Below, piece by piece: positions 26,107-33,721 of a stretch of 64,000 bases of DNA (its first letter is position 1; every line of letters begins with the position of its first letter). Position numbers and translations under genes: made by a program. The DNA comes from CAVVJA01 sp963801715 (GTDB lineage: Bacteria > Actinomycetota > Actinomycetes > Mycobacteriales > Jatrophihabitantaceae): the NCBI GenBank assembly GCA_963801715.1, contig CAWDGB010000022.1, positions 165,109-229,108 on the forward strand. The letters are read 5' to 3'. The notes beneath the pieces were generated by a model. The model did no database searches. It saw only the letters and a program-made list of their open reading frames with translations, and had not been told where the DNA came from.

Positions 26107-27531
26107 ATGGCCACTTCGGGGAATGACCATCGCCCGCCAGGGCAGCCGGGCTCGAGACGTGGTCCGGCGTATGCCTCCATCTGGTTGCCGCGCCGATGGC
26201 GTCATCATCGCTTTGTCGCCGCTGTACTGATCACGATGGCCGTAACGGCAACGGTATCCGGCGCTACCGTCGCCGCCCGGCCAGCGACGGGCGAAGCTAT
26301 CGCAACGTCCAGCGGATCGTTCGGATCCGTCGCGTCCGATCCGTCCGGGCCGCCGAGCATGAGCCCGCCGGGCGATCCGACCTCGCCGTTCCGGAGCCCG
26401 GCGCGATCTCCCAACGCGTTCCCGAACCAGTCGTTCCCGAACCAGCGGGTCGGCCCAACCGTCGGAAGGACCGATCCCGCGATGGTGTCGGCCCTGGCCG
26501 CCGGAGGGATTCCGGCCACGGCACTGGATGCCTACCGGCGGGCGGCCGCGGCGGCCAACCCGGCCTGCGGAATCACCTGGCCGCTGCTCGCCGCCATCGG
26601 CCGGGTGGAGTCGAACCACGGGCGATTTGCCGGCGCGGTCCTGCATAGCGACGGCCTGTCCGCCCCGCCGATCATCGGCATCCGGCTCGACGGGTCCCGC
26701 AGCGTCGTTGTCCGCGACACCGACGGGGGCCGTCTCGACGGCGACCGTACCTACGACCACGCGGTCGGGCCGATGCAGTTCATCCCATCGACGTGGGAGG
26801 CCTACCGCAGCGATGGCAACGGCGACGGCCGATACGACCCGTTCAACATCTACGACGCCGCCGCCGCCACCGCGAGGTACCTCTGCCAGGCCGGCGGAGA
26901 TATGCGCACCGCTGCCGGTCAGCAGCGGGCGGTGTGGTCCTACAACCCGTCAACGAGTTATGTGTCCGAGGTACTCGCTCTCGAGGCCGCATACGCCGCG
27001 GGTGCCGGCATCGTAGTTCCGGTGCCGCCAGCCGTAATTCAGCCGCTGCCGCCGCCGGTCCTGCCGCCGGTGAACCCGGCGCCTCCGCTCGCCGCCAGCC
27101 CATCAGCTCACGCCACAGCGCCGCACGCGTCAGCGAGTCCGACCGCTAAACCGAAAGCGACCGCACACCCGACCCCGAAACCGACGACCGCGTCGTCTTC
27201 GCCGGGATCGACGTCATCTTCGTCCTCGTCCTCATCGGCCCCGTCGTCGTCCTCATCGGCCCCGTCGTCGTCCTCGCCGGCTCCGTCGTCCTCATCGTCC
27301 TCGTCGGCCCCGTCCTCTCCGGCCTCGTCCCCGTCGGCGCAGTCATCGAGCGCCGGGTCGACGGCCAGCTCATCGGCACCCCGCACGTGCTCCGCGGCGC
27401 CCACTCCTACGCCGTCGACGACCGCTGATCCGTCGGCCACGTCGACGGCATCGGACGCGCCCTCGCCGACCGCGACACCGAGCCCCAGCCCGAGCCCAAC
27501 CACCCCGTCGCCGTCGCCCAGCCCCTGCTAG
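26107..27531 (+). CDS. Secreted lytic transglycosylase with Ser/Pro-rich tail
   Basis: From ATG 26107 the protein has a basic N-terminus and a membrane/signal segment (FVAAVLITMAVTATVSGATVAA). A Pro/Ser spacer precedes a lytic-transglycosylase domain: ITWPLLAAIGRVESNHGRF, with the catalytic Glu in RVESNHG, then VGPMQFIPSTW and DGRYDPFNIYDAAAATARYLC. The order resembles the MltB/SLT-type enzymes of actinobacteria. The last 160 residues are almost only Ser, Pro, Thr and Ala. They include a tandemly repeated APSSSSS block, likely a wall-spanning spacer. It presumably cleaves peptidoglycan during growth or division. Confidence 0.88.
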   Translation: MATSGNDHRPPGQPGSRRGPAYASIWLPRRWRHHRFVAAVLITMAVTATVSGATVAARPATGEAIATSSGSFGSVASDPSGPPSMSPPGDPTSPFRSPARSPNAFPNQSFPNQRVGPTVGRTDPAMVSALAAGGIPATALDAYRRAAAAANPACGITWPLLAAIGRVESNHGRFAGAVLHSDGLSAPPIIGIRLDGSRSVVVRDTDGGRLDGDRTYDHAVGPMQFIPSTWEAYRSDGNGDGRYDPFNIYDAAAATARYLCQAGGDMRTAAGQQRAVWSYNPSTSYVSEVLALEAAYAAGAGIVVPVPPAVIQPLPPPVLPPVNPAPPLAASPSAHATAPHASASPTAKPKATAHPTPKPTTASSSPGSTSSSSSSSSAPSSSSSAPSSSSPAPSSSSSSSAPSSPASSPSAQSSSAGSTASSSAPRTCSAAPTPTPSTTADPSATSTASDAPSPTATPSPSPSPTTPSPSPSPC

Positions 27532-27914
27532 CCGGTAGCGCTCTGGCCGTCCTGCGAGGTAGGTACGCCGGTCTGCCCAGTCGCCTTGCGGTGCGCCGTC
27601 CAGTCCCGCATCCGCTGCGGATAACCGACCACGCCCACGTCGTAGAGCGGTATCCCATTCTTCCGGGCGAACCGCCGCGCCGCGTCGGCGCCCTGGACGC
27701 GACGGCGAGTCCACTCACCGGTCGCGGCGACGAGCACGATCGTGGTCTCCGTGACCGTGGTGCGCGGTTCCAGGTAGGCCTCAACTCCAGCCCGGGACTT
27801 GACGAAGTTCGCGAGGTGTTCCATGTCGGCCGCGTTTCCAGTGCGCAGTTGGCCCGATCGCGCCTTCCCTCCGAACAGAGCCACCCGAACTCCTCCTACC
27901 GTCGTCTCATCCAT
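27528..27914 (-). CDS. Small conserved actinobacterial protein (VTETT..GEWTRRR type)
   Basis: A 128-residue soluble protein with GVEAYLEPRTTVTETTIVLVA, GEWTRRRV, AARRFARKNGIPLYDVGVVGYPQRMRDW. The central block is a recurrent actinobacterial family, sometimes labelled oxidoreductase without evidence; I do not know its function. It converges with the transglycosylase gene, overlapping by four bases, and is divergent from lpdA. The N-terminal 25 residues are variable, so the true start could be internal. Confidence 0.75.
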   Translation of the reverse strand: MDETTVGGVRVALFGGKARSGQLRTGNAADMEHLANFVKSRAGVEAYLEPRTTVTETTIVLVAATGEWTRRRVQGADAARRFARKNGIPLYDVGVVGYPQRMRDWTAHRKATGQTGVPTSQDGQSATG

Positions 27915-28005
27915 GATGGCATCGGCAGGGACTGCCCTGCGTAATCAGAGGGTCTAGTGCCAAGATGGATCGGCGAACTCATCTACCACGCACAGGAGTC
28001 TCTTC

Positions 28006-29385
28006 GTGGCCGAGCACCAAGCCGATGTCGTCATTCTCGGAGGCGGAAGCGGCGGTTATGCCGCTGCGCTTCGCGCGGCCGAACTCAACAAGTCGGTCAT
28101 CCTCGTAGAAAAGGACAAGGTCGGCGGGACCTGCCTGCATCGTGGCTGCATCCCGACCAAGGCCTTACTCCACGCCGGCGAGGTAGCCGACCTGGCCCGG
28201 GAAAGCGAGCAGTTCGGGGTGCAGGCCTCCCTCAATGGAATCGACATGGCCGGCGTGAACAGTTACAAGGACGGCGTCGTCACGCGGCTGTACCGGGGAC
28301 TCCAGGGGCTCATCAAGAGTCGCGACATCACGGTCGTCGAAGGCGAAGGACGGCTCGCCGGCCCGCGCACTGTCGCCGTAGGAGACGACGCCTACACAGG
28401 CACTGACATGATCCTCGCGAGCGGGTCGTACTCCCGGACGCTGCCGGGCCTGACGATCGACGGGGAGCGGGTACTCGCGAGTGAGCATGCCCTGGAACTG
28501 GATCGGGTTCCCGGCTCGGTCATCGTCCTCGGCGGCGGCGTCATCGGCTGTGAGTTCGCCAGCATATGGAAGTCGTTCGGTTCCGAAGTGACGATCGTTG
28601 AGGCATTGCCGCACCTCGTGCCCCTCGAGGACGAGGCAAGCTCCAAACTGCTGGAGCGTGCCTTCCGCCGACGCAAGATCAACTTTAAGGTGAACGTTCG
28701 CTTCGAGCGGGTGGAGCACACCTCCTCCGGTGTCCGCGTGCTGCTCGAAGGTGGCGAGGCTCTCGAAGCCGAGCTGCTGCTCGTTGCCGTCGGGCGTGGC
28801 CCAACATCCGATGGCCTCGGCTATGAGGAGTACGGGGTCACTCTCGATCGAGGATTCGTCGTCGTGGACGAGTTCTGCCGGACCAGCGCCCCAGGCGTGC
28901 GCGCGGTCGGTGACCTTCTGCCGACGCTCCAGCTCGCCCACCTTGGCTTCCAGGAGGGCATCCTGGTCGCCGAGCACATCGCCGGCCTGCCAGTCGTCCC
29001 GATCGACTACGCGGGTGTCCCCCGCATCACCTATTCCGACCCGGAAGTGGCGTCCGTCGGCCTCACCGAGGCACAGGCCGCCGAACGCCTGGGCGCGGAC
29101 AAGATCACCACGTTGACGTACGACCTCGGTGGCAATGGCAAGAGCCAGATCCTCAAGACGCAGGGCGCGGTCAAGCTCGTGGCGGAGAAGGACGGCCCGG
29201 TACTCGGCATCCACATGGTCGGTGCCCGGGTCGGTGAACTGGTGGCCGAGGCGCAGCTGATCTACAACTGGGAAGCGGTGCCCAGCGAGGTCGCCCAGCT
29301 CGTCCACCCGCACCCCACCCAGTCCGAGGCCATCGGCGAGGCGCACCTCGCGTTGGCGGGCAAACCGCTGCACGTCCATAGCTGA
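28006..29385 (+). CDS. lpdA: Dihydrolipoyl dehydrogenase (E3)
   Basis: E3 reoxidises dihydrolipoyl groups of 2-oxo acid dehydrogenase and glycine cleavage complexes. GTG 28006 is preceded by AGGAG. Motifs: VVILGGGSGGYAAALRAA (FAD), redox pair in GGTCLHRGCIPTKALLH (Cys43, Cys48), second Rossmann VIVLGGGVIGCEFASIW, and the C-terminal HPHPTQSEAIGEA with the His-Glu dyad. At 459 residues it is complete. It is followed 34 bases later by sucB, so E2 and E3 form one unit. The nearby gcvT, lipA and lipB genes share lipoate dependence. Confidence 0.96.
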   Translation: MAEHQADVVILGGGSGGYAAALRAAELNKSVILVEKDKVGGTCLHRGCIPTKALLHAGEVADLARESEQFGVQASLNGIDMAGVNSYKDGVVTRLYRGLQGLIKSRDITVVEGEGRLAGPRTVAVGDDAYTGTDMILASGSYSRTLPGLTIDGERVLASEHALELDRVPGSVIVLGGGVIGCEFASIWKSFGSEVTIVEALPHLVPLEDEASSKLLERAFRRRKINFKVNVRFERVEHTSSGVRVLLEGGEALEAELLLVAVGRGPTSDGLGYEEYGVTLDRGFVVVDEFCRTSAPGVRAVGDLLPTLQLAHLGFQEGILVAEHIAGLPVVPIDYAGVPRITYSDPEVASVGLTEAQAAERLGADKITTLTYDLGGNGKSQILKTQGAVKLVAEKDGPVLGIHMVGARVGELVAEAQLIYNWEAVPSEVAQLVHPHPTQSEAIGEAHLALAGKPLHVHS

Positions 29386-29419
29386 CCTATCCGGCCCATC
29401 CAAAGGAGTCGTTGCATCC

Positions 29420-30982
29420 ATGTCGGTCTCCGTGACCATGCCGCGCCTCGGTGAAAGCGTCACCGAAGGCACCGTGACTCGCTGGCTGAAACACGAAGGA
29501 GACCAGGTGGAGGCCGACGAGCCTTTGCTGGAGGTCTCCACCGACAAGGTCGACACCGAGGTGCCCTCGCCGGCCTCCGGCGTGCTGACCTCGATCAAGG
29601 TCCAGGAGGACGAGACGGTCGATATCGGCGTTGAGCTCGCCGTCATCGGCGATGCGGCCGGAGAGGATTCGTCGGCGCCAGCGGTCGAGGAAGGTCCCGC
29701 GGAGCCCGAGCCCGAGCCGGAGCCTGCGCAGGCGCCACCGCCCTCCGAGCCCGAAAGCGCGCCGGCCGCCGAGGCGGAGCCGGAACCCGCCGCACCAGCG
29801 CGAGCGGAGCCCGAGGTCGCCGCCGAGCCACCGGAGGCAACGACCGCGCCGCCCGCACAGGCTCCCACGCCGGCACAAGCTCCGCCGCCCGCACAGGCTC
29901 CCGCGCCCGCGCAAGCTCCGCCGCCCGCGCAGGCGCCTGCACCGCTGTCGGCGGCGGCGCCGTCCGAGGTCGCCGAGGCGAATGCGGATGACGAAGAGGT
30001 CGCCGGCACGTACGTCACCCCGCTGGTCCGACGGCTAGCGAGCGAGAACGGGGTCGACCTGTCCACCGTGACCGGCACCGGCGTGGGCGGTCGAATCCGC
30101 AAATCCGACGTGCTTGCCGCCGCCGAGCGGGCCGCCGAGGCCGCCCGGGACTCGGAAGCAGCCGAACGCAGCCAGGCCGCACAGGCGGCCCGGACCGAGC
30201 CCGCTGGCGTCGACGCAACAGCCCCGGCCGAGGAGAGCCGCGTCGCCGCCGCGGACGCTCGCGGTCGCGTGGAGAAAATGAGCCGGCGCCGGCAGCTCAT
30301 CGCGGCCCGCATGGTGGAGTCCCTGCAGGTATCGGCGCAGCTGACCACCGTCGTCGAGGTCGACGTCACGACGATTGCCCGGCTTCGCGAGCGGGCCAAG
30401 GCCGACTTCCAACGGCGGGAAGGCGTCAAGCTCACGTTCCTGCCGTTCTTCGCCGCCGCCTTGGTCGAGGCGCTCAAGGTCCATCCGGTGCTGAATTCCT
30501 CGATCGATCTGGAACAGAAGACGATCACCTATCACGGGGCCGAGCACCTCGGCATCGCCGTGGACACCGAGGCCGGACTGACCGTCCCGGTCATCCACGA
30601 TGCCGGCGACTTGAACCTGGCCGGGATCGCTCGCAAGATCGCGGATCTCGCCGAACGCACCCGTAGCAACAAGATCAGTCCGGATGAGCTCGGCGGCGGC
30701 ACGTTCACTCTGACCAACACCGGAAGCCGCGGGGCACTGTTCGACACGCCGATCATCAACCAGCCTCAAGTGGGCATTCTCGGAACCGGGACAGTCGTCA
30801 AACGGCCGGTTGTCATCAGCGACCCGAATCTCGGCGAGACGATCGCCGTGCGCTCGATGGTCTACCTTGCGCTGTCCTACGACCACCGCATCGTCGACGG
30901 CGCGGACGCCGCGAGGTTCCTCGGCACCATCAAGGAGCGGCTCGAGGGCGGCAACTTCGAACGCGCGCTGGGGTTGAGCTGA
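29420..30982 (+). CDS. sucB: 2-oxoglutarate/branched-chain dehydrogenase E2 (dihydrolipoyl acyltransferase)
   Basis: E2 core of a 2-oxo acid dehydrogenase. Residues 1-76 are one lipoyl domain with lipoylated Lys43 in STDKVDTEV. A long Ala/Pro/Glu linker contains a run of PAQAP repeats. Next comes the peripheral-subunit-binding domain (YVTPLVRRLASENGV...GRIRKSDV). The C-terminal catalytic domain has SYDHRIVDGADAARFL with the active-site His and Asp. The ATG is preceded by AAAGGAG. The mycobacterial counterpart at this locus is DlaT (Rv2215); exact complex assignment is uncertain. Confidence 0.93.
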   Translation: MSVSVTMPRLGESVTEGTVTRWLKHEGDQVEADEPLLEVSTDKVDTEVPSPASGVLTSIKVQEDETVDIGVELAVIGDAAGEDSSAPAVEEGPAEPEPEPEPAQAPPPSEPESAPAAEAEPEPAAPARAEPEVAAEPPEATTAPPAQAPTPAQAPPPAQAPAPAQAPPPAQAPAPLSAAAPSEVAEANADDEEVAGTYVTPLVRRLASENGVDLSTVTGTGVGGRIRKSDVLAAAERAAEAARDSEAAERSQAAQAARTEPAGVDATAPAEESRVAAADARGRVEKMSRRRQLIAARMVESLQVSAQLTTVVEVDVTTIARLRERAKADFQRREGVKLTFLPFFAAALVEALKVHPVLNSSIDLEQKTITYHGAEHLGIAVDTEAGLTVPVIHDAGDLNLAGIARKIADLAERTRSNKISPDELGGGTFTLTNTGSRGALFDTPIINQPQVGILGTGTVVKRPVVISDPNLGETIAVRSMVYLALSYDHRIVDGADAARFLGTIKERLEGGNFERALGLS

Positions 30983-31004
30983 GCCGACGCGGCGCCCGGC
31001 GGCG

Positions 31005-31907
31005 ATGAGGGTCTTGCTCGCCGGCGCCTCCGGCCTACTGGGTCAAGCCTTGCGGCGCGCGCTGATTGCCAACGGAGACACCGTGCGCGTCCTGGTGCGC
31101 CGGGAGCCGCGGGACGGCGTCGAGACCGAATGGCATCCGGAGCGCAGTGAGCTCGATCCGTCCGTGCTGCGCGACGTGGACGCGGTGGTCTGCCTGTCCG
31201 GAGTCAGCCTCGGCCGTCGACGATGGTCGGACCAGGTCAAGCGCGAGATCGTCGCGAGCCGGGTCCAGCCAGTAGCCACCGTTGCCCGGGCGCTGGCCGA
31301 AACACCGGACCGGCCGTCGGTGTACATCACCGCGTCCGGCGCCGGGTGCTACGGCGATACCGGCAGTCGAGTCATCGACGAGTCCGCCCCGTACGGCAAT
31401 ACCTTCCTGGCGGGCGTGTGCCGACTCTGGGAGGGCGCTGCTGATCCAGCGGCGTTCTCCGGAGTGCGGGTGGTCCACCTGCGCAGCGGCCCGGTGCTGG
31501 CGGGTGGCGGTGACCTCATGAAGCGTTTGAAGCCGATCATCTGGCTCGGCCTTGGCGGTCGGCTGGGCTCGGGAGAGCAGTTTCTACCGTGGATCTCGCT
31601 CGCCGACCACGTCGCCGCGATGCGTTTCTTGCTGACGGCCGATGTGTCCGGCCCGGTGAACATGAGCGGTCCGGAGCCGGCCCGCAACGCCGAGGTCATT
31701 GCCACGATGGCTCGGCTGATGCACCGCCCGGCGGTGCTGCCGGTGCCCGCCTTCGCCATCAAGGCCGTGCTGGGCGGTATGGCCGAGGAGATCCTGATCG
31801 GCCAGCGAGCGATTCCGAAACGACTGCTCGATGCCGGGTTCGCCTTCCGGCACCCGACCTTGGACGCGGCGTTGCGTGCCGCGCTGACCAACGGGTCATC
31901 CGGGTAG
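31005..31907 (+). CDS. TIGR01777-family NAD-dependent epimerase/dehydratase-like protein
   Basis: An extended short-chain dehydrogenase fold of 300 residues: VLLAGASGLLGQALRRAL (dinucleotide site), VVCLSGVSLGRRRWS, VYITASGAGCYGD, LRSGPVLAGGGDLMKRL, LGSGEQFLPWISLADHVAAM and VPAFAIKAVLGGMAEEIL. These are signatures of TIGR01777 (YfcH-like) proteins. The same family lies at this position in mycobacteria (Rv2216). Its substrate is unknown. It overlaps the 3' end of the convergent kinase gene by 12 bases. Confidence 0.9.
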   Translation: MRVLLAGASGLLGQALRRALIANGDTVRVLVRREPRDGVETEWHPERSELDPSVLRDVDAVVCLSGVSLGRRRWSDQVKREIVASRVQPVATVARALAETPDRPSVYITASGAGCYGDTGSRVIDESAPYGNTFLAGVCRLWEGAADPAAFSGVRVVHLRSGPVLAGGGDLMKRLKPIIWLGLGGRLGSGEQFLPWISLADHVAAMRFLLTADVSGPVNMSGPEPARNAEVIATMARLMHRPAVLPVPAFAIKAVLGGMAEEILIGQRAIPKRLLDAGFAFRHPTLDAALRAALTNGSSG

Positions 31908-33531
31908 CTGGCCGGCTATGCGGTATTGGCCGCGCACCCGGGCGAGTTCAATACGCAGTCCGGTCGGCCCAGTGCCGGCCGCGTGACCATTGACGACACC
32001 GTTGCAGCGCAAGGTCGACGGCGAGAGCCGTGCCGTCGCGCGGACACTCCACCGTCCGGCGGCCGGGACTGACGCTTGAACGTTGCGGAATTCTGTATGA
32101 GCGCCTACCAACCCACATCCGACGGGCACGAGCCGCCGCAGCATGGCTCCGTCCTCGTCCAACAAGCGTCCGGGAACGTACACCTGCGCGAGTAGCCCGA
32201 CATCGCGGCGAGCAAAGGCGTGCTGGCGAAGGTCGTCCAGCCGGCGCAAGACGTCGGCGGCCGACGACGAGCTGCCCGAGAGCGTCGAGGCGTTCGACGC
32301 AGCTGGCGCGGAGAACGTCGGCTGGCGGGCCGCGTCCGCTGGGCTGGGCCGACCGGACCACAGCAGCCCTCCGCCGAGCGCGATTCCGCCGACGACGAGC
32401 ACGGTGACCCCTAGGCGGAGCGAACGACGCACCGACGGCGCGCCGACCGAGCAATCGGCGGAAGCGTCCGGGTGACGGCGGCAAGGTCGGCCGGGCCGGC
32501 GCTCTGACGCGATGGGTCAGCGCGCCTTCGTGCCCGGGCGTTGCCGGAGCCGGACCGGGACGGTCAAAGGGCGGGCGGCCGGGATCGTTCACCGCCGGGT
32601 GGCCAAGCCGGCGAAGGGCCACGGCTCGATGCGCGCCGCGCTCTCGAGGGCTAGCCAACACTCGACGGGCAGCGTCTCGGCCCACTCCCGTCGCGCGCTC
32701 CGGCCGGCGACCCGCACTCAGCTCGACGGGCATGGGTACGGCGCTGTGCCGTAGATCAAGCGCGAACTCCGCCGCGGTACACCGCAGGTGTGGTTCAGCC
32801 ACCAATGCCTGCTCGAGAACAGCCGCCACCGGTGGTGGCAGCACCGCAAACCGTTCGGGCAGGTCGCCGAGGTCCCCGGCTGCGGCATCGGCCAGGATTT
32901 CTGCCGTTGTCGTCCCGCGCCATACCGGGGAGCCGGTCAGCGCCCGCATCGCGACCGCGCCGAGCATGAACACATCGCTGCTCGGCCCCGGAGCACAACC
33001 GCGCGCGACGGCAGGGTCGACGTACTCCGGGGTGCAGCGAACCGCGACAGAGTCGCCGACGATCCGTCCCACGCCGAGATCGGCCAGCATCGGCAACCCG
33101 ATCGCCGTGAACAAGACATTTCCTGGCGTGACATCCCCGTGCAGCACGCCAAGCTGATGCGCATAGGCCAGTGCGGCAGCGATCGGTGCGAGCGCCGTGA
33201 CCACTTCGCCGACGGCGAGCCGGCCGCGCCGCGCAAGCAAATCGGCGAGCGATCCCCCGTCGGCGAGATCGAGCACCAGGACAGCGGCATCCGGCGTCGG
33301 AATCAGGGCGTGCAGGCGAATTAGGTGGGGGTGGTCCAAGGCGGTCAACAGTGCCGCCTCGGTCCGAGCCGCGCGCAGCGCATCCGACTCCGTCAGCGCG
33401 ACTCGCTTGAGGGCTACCTGCTCGCCGGTCGCCGCGATGCGGGCAGCCCACACCTCGCTGGAATTACCCGAACCGAGCAGCTCACCGATCATGAAACCGG
33501 GGAGCCGCCATCGCGCACCGCCCATGGCCAC
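31896..33531 (-). CDS. Membrane-anchored Ser/Thr protein kinase (frameshift in the linker)
   Basis: The N-terminal kinase domain starts at ATG 33531. It has a P-loop LLGSGNSSEVW, catalytic Lys in ALKRV, a catalytic loop HGDVTPGNVL (HRD reads HGD; the usual Lys two residues after Asp is Thr) and LADLGVGR in place of DFG. After DLRHSAVPMPVELS the frame becomes Arg-rich noise. One base removed near 32440 recovers a membrane helix (LGVTVLVVGGIALGGGLLW) and a small extracytoplasmic domain with one Cys pair, ending at 31896. So it is a transmembrane sensor-type kinase. The altered catalytic loop could lower activity. Confidence 0.85.
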
Positions 33532-33590
33532 GCAGGCTAGGCGCTTTCGTCGACTCCTGTCGTCCGTTATCCACAGGCGCCCAACAGCCC

Positions 33591-33639
33591 GATGATCTTG
33601 GACTTATCGACATGATTCGGCGACAAGTCCAAGATCATC
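33591..33639 (-). terminator. Strong inverted repeat downstream of the MMPL gene
   Basis: GATGATCTTGGACTT (33591-33605) is perfectly complementary to AAGTCCAAGATCATC (33625-33639), with a 19-nt centre that adds three further pairs. It lies 3' of the minus-strand MMPL gene (stop at 33722) and behind the kinase start. It most likely acts as a terminator. The arms are unusually AT-rich for this genome, so a dispersed palindromic repeat is an alternative. Confidence 0.6.
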
Positions 33640-33721
33640 AACGGGCAAGTAAGGCTGGTCAGCGTTGATGACGAGACCACGGACCAAGTCGGCGACCTTG
33701 GCGAGGCGAGACGAGGCCGAC

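Noticed and set aside
27190..27531. Tandem repeats considered as a CRISPR array
   Set aside because: The repeats are in frame, encode Ser/Pro runs, and lack unique spacers of regular length. No CRISPR array or cas gene was seen in the window.
29830..29945. PAQAP repeats in sucB as a separate element
   Set aside because: They are the usual flexible Ala/Pro linker between E2 domains and stay in frame.
28165..30528. 787-residue open frame antisense to lpdA and sucB
   Set aside because: It lies entirely opposite two well-supported genes, is Ser/Ala/Gly-rich with no recognisable domain, and is explained by the complement of high-GC codons.
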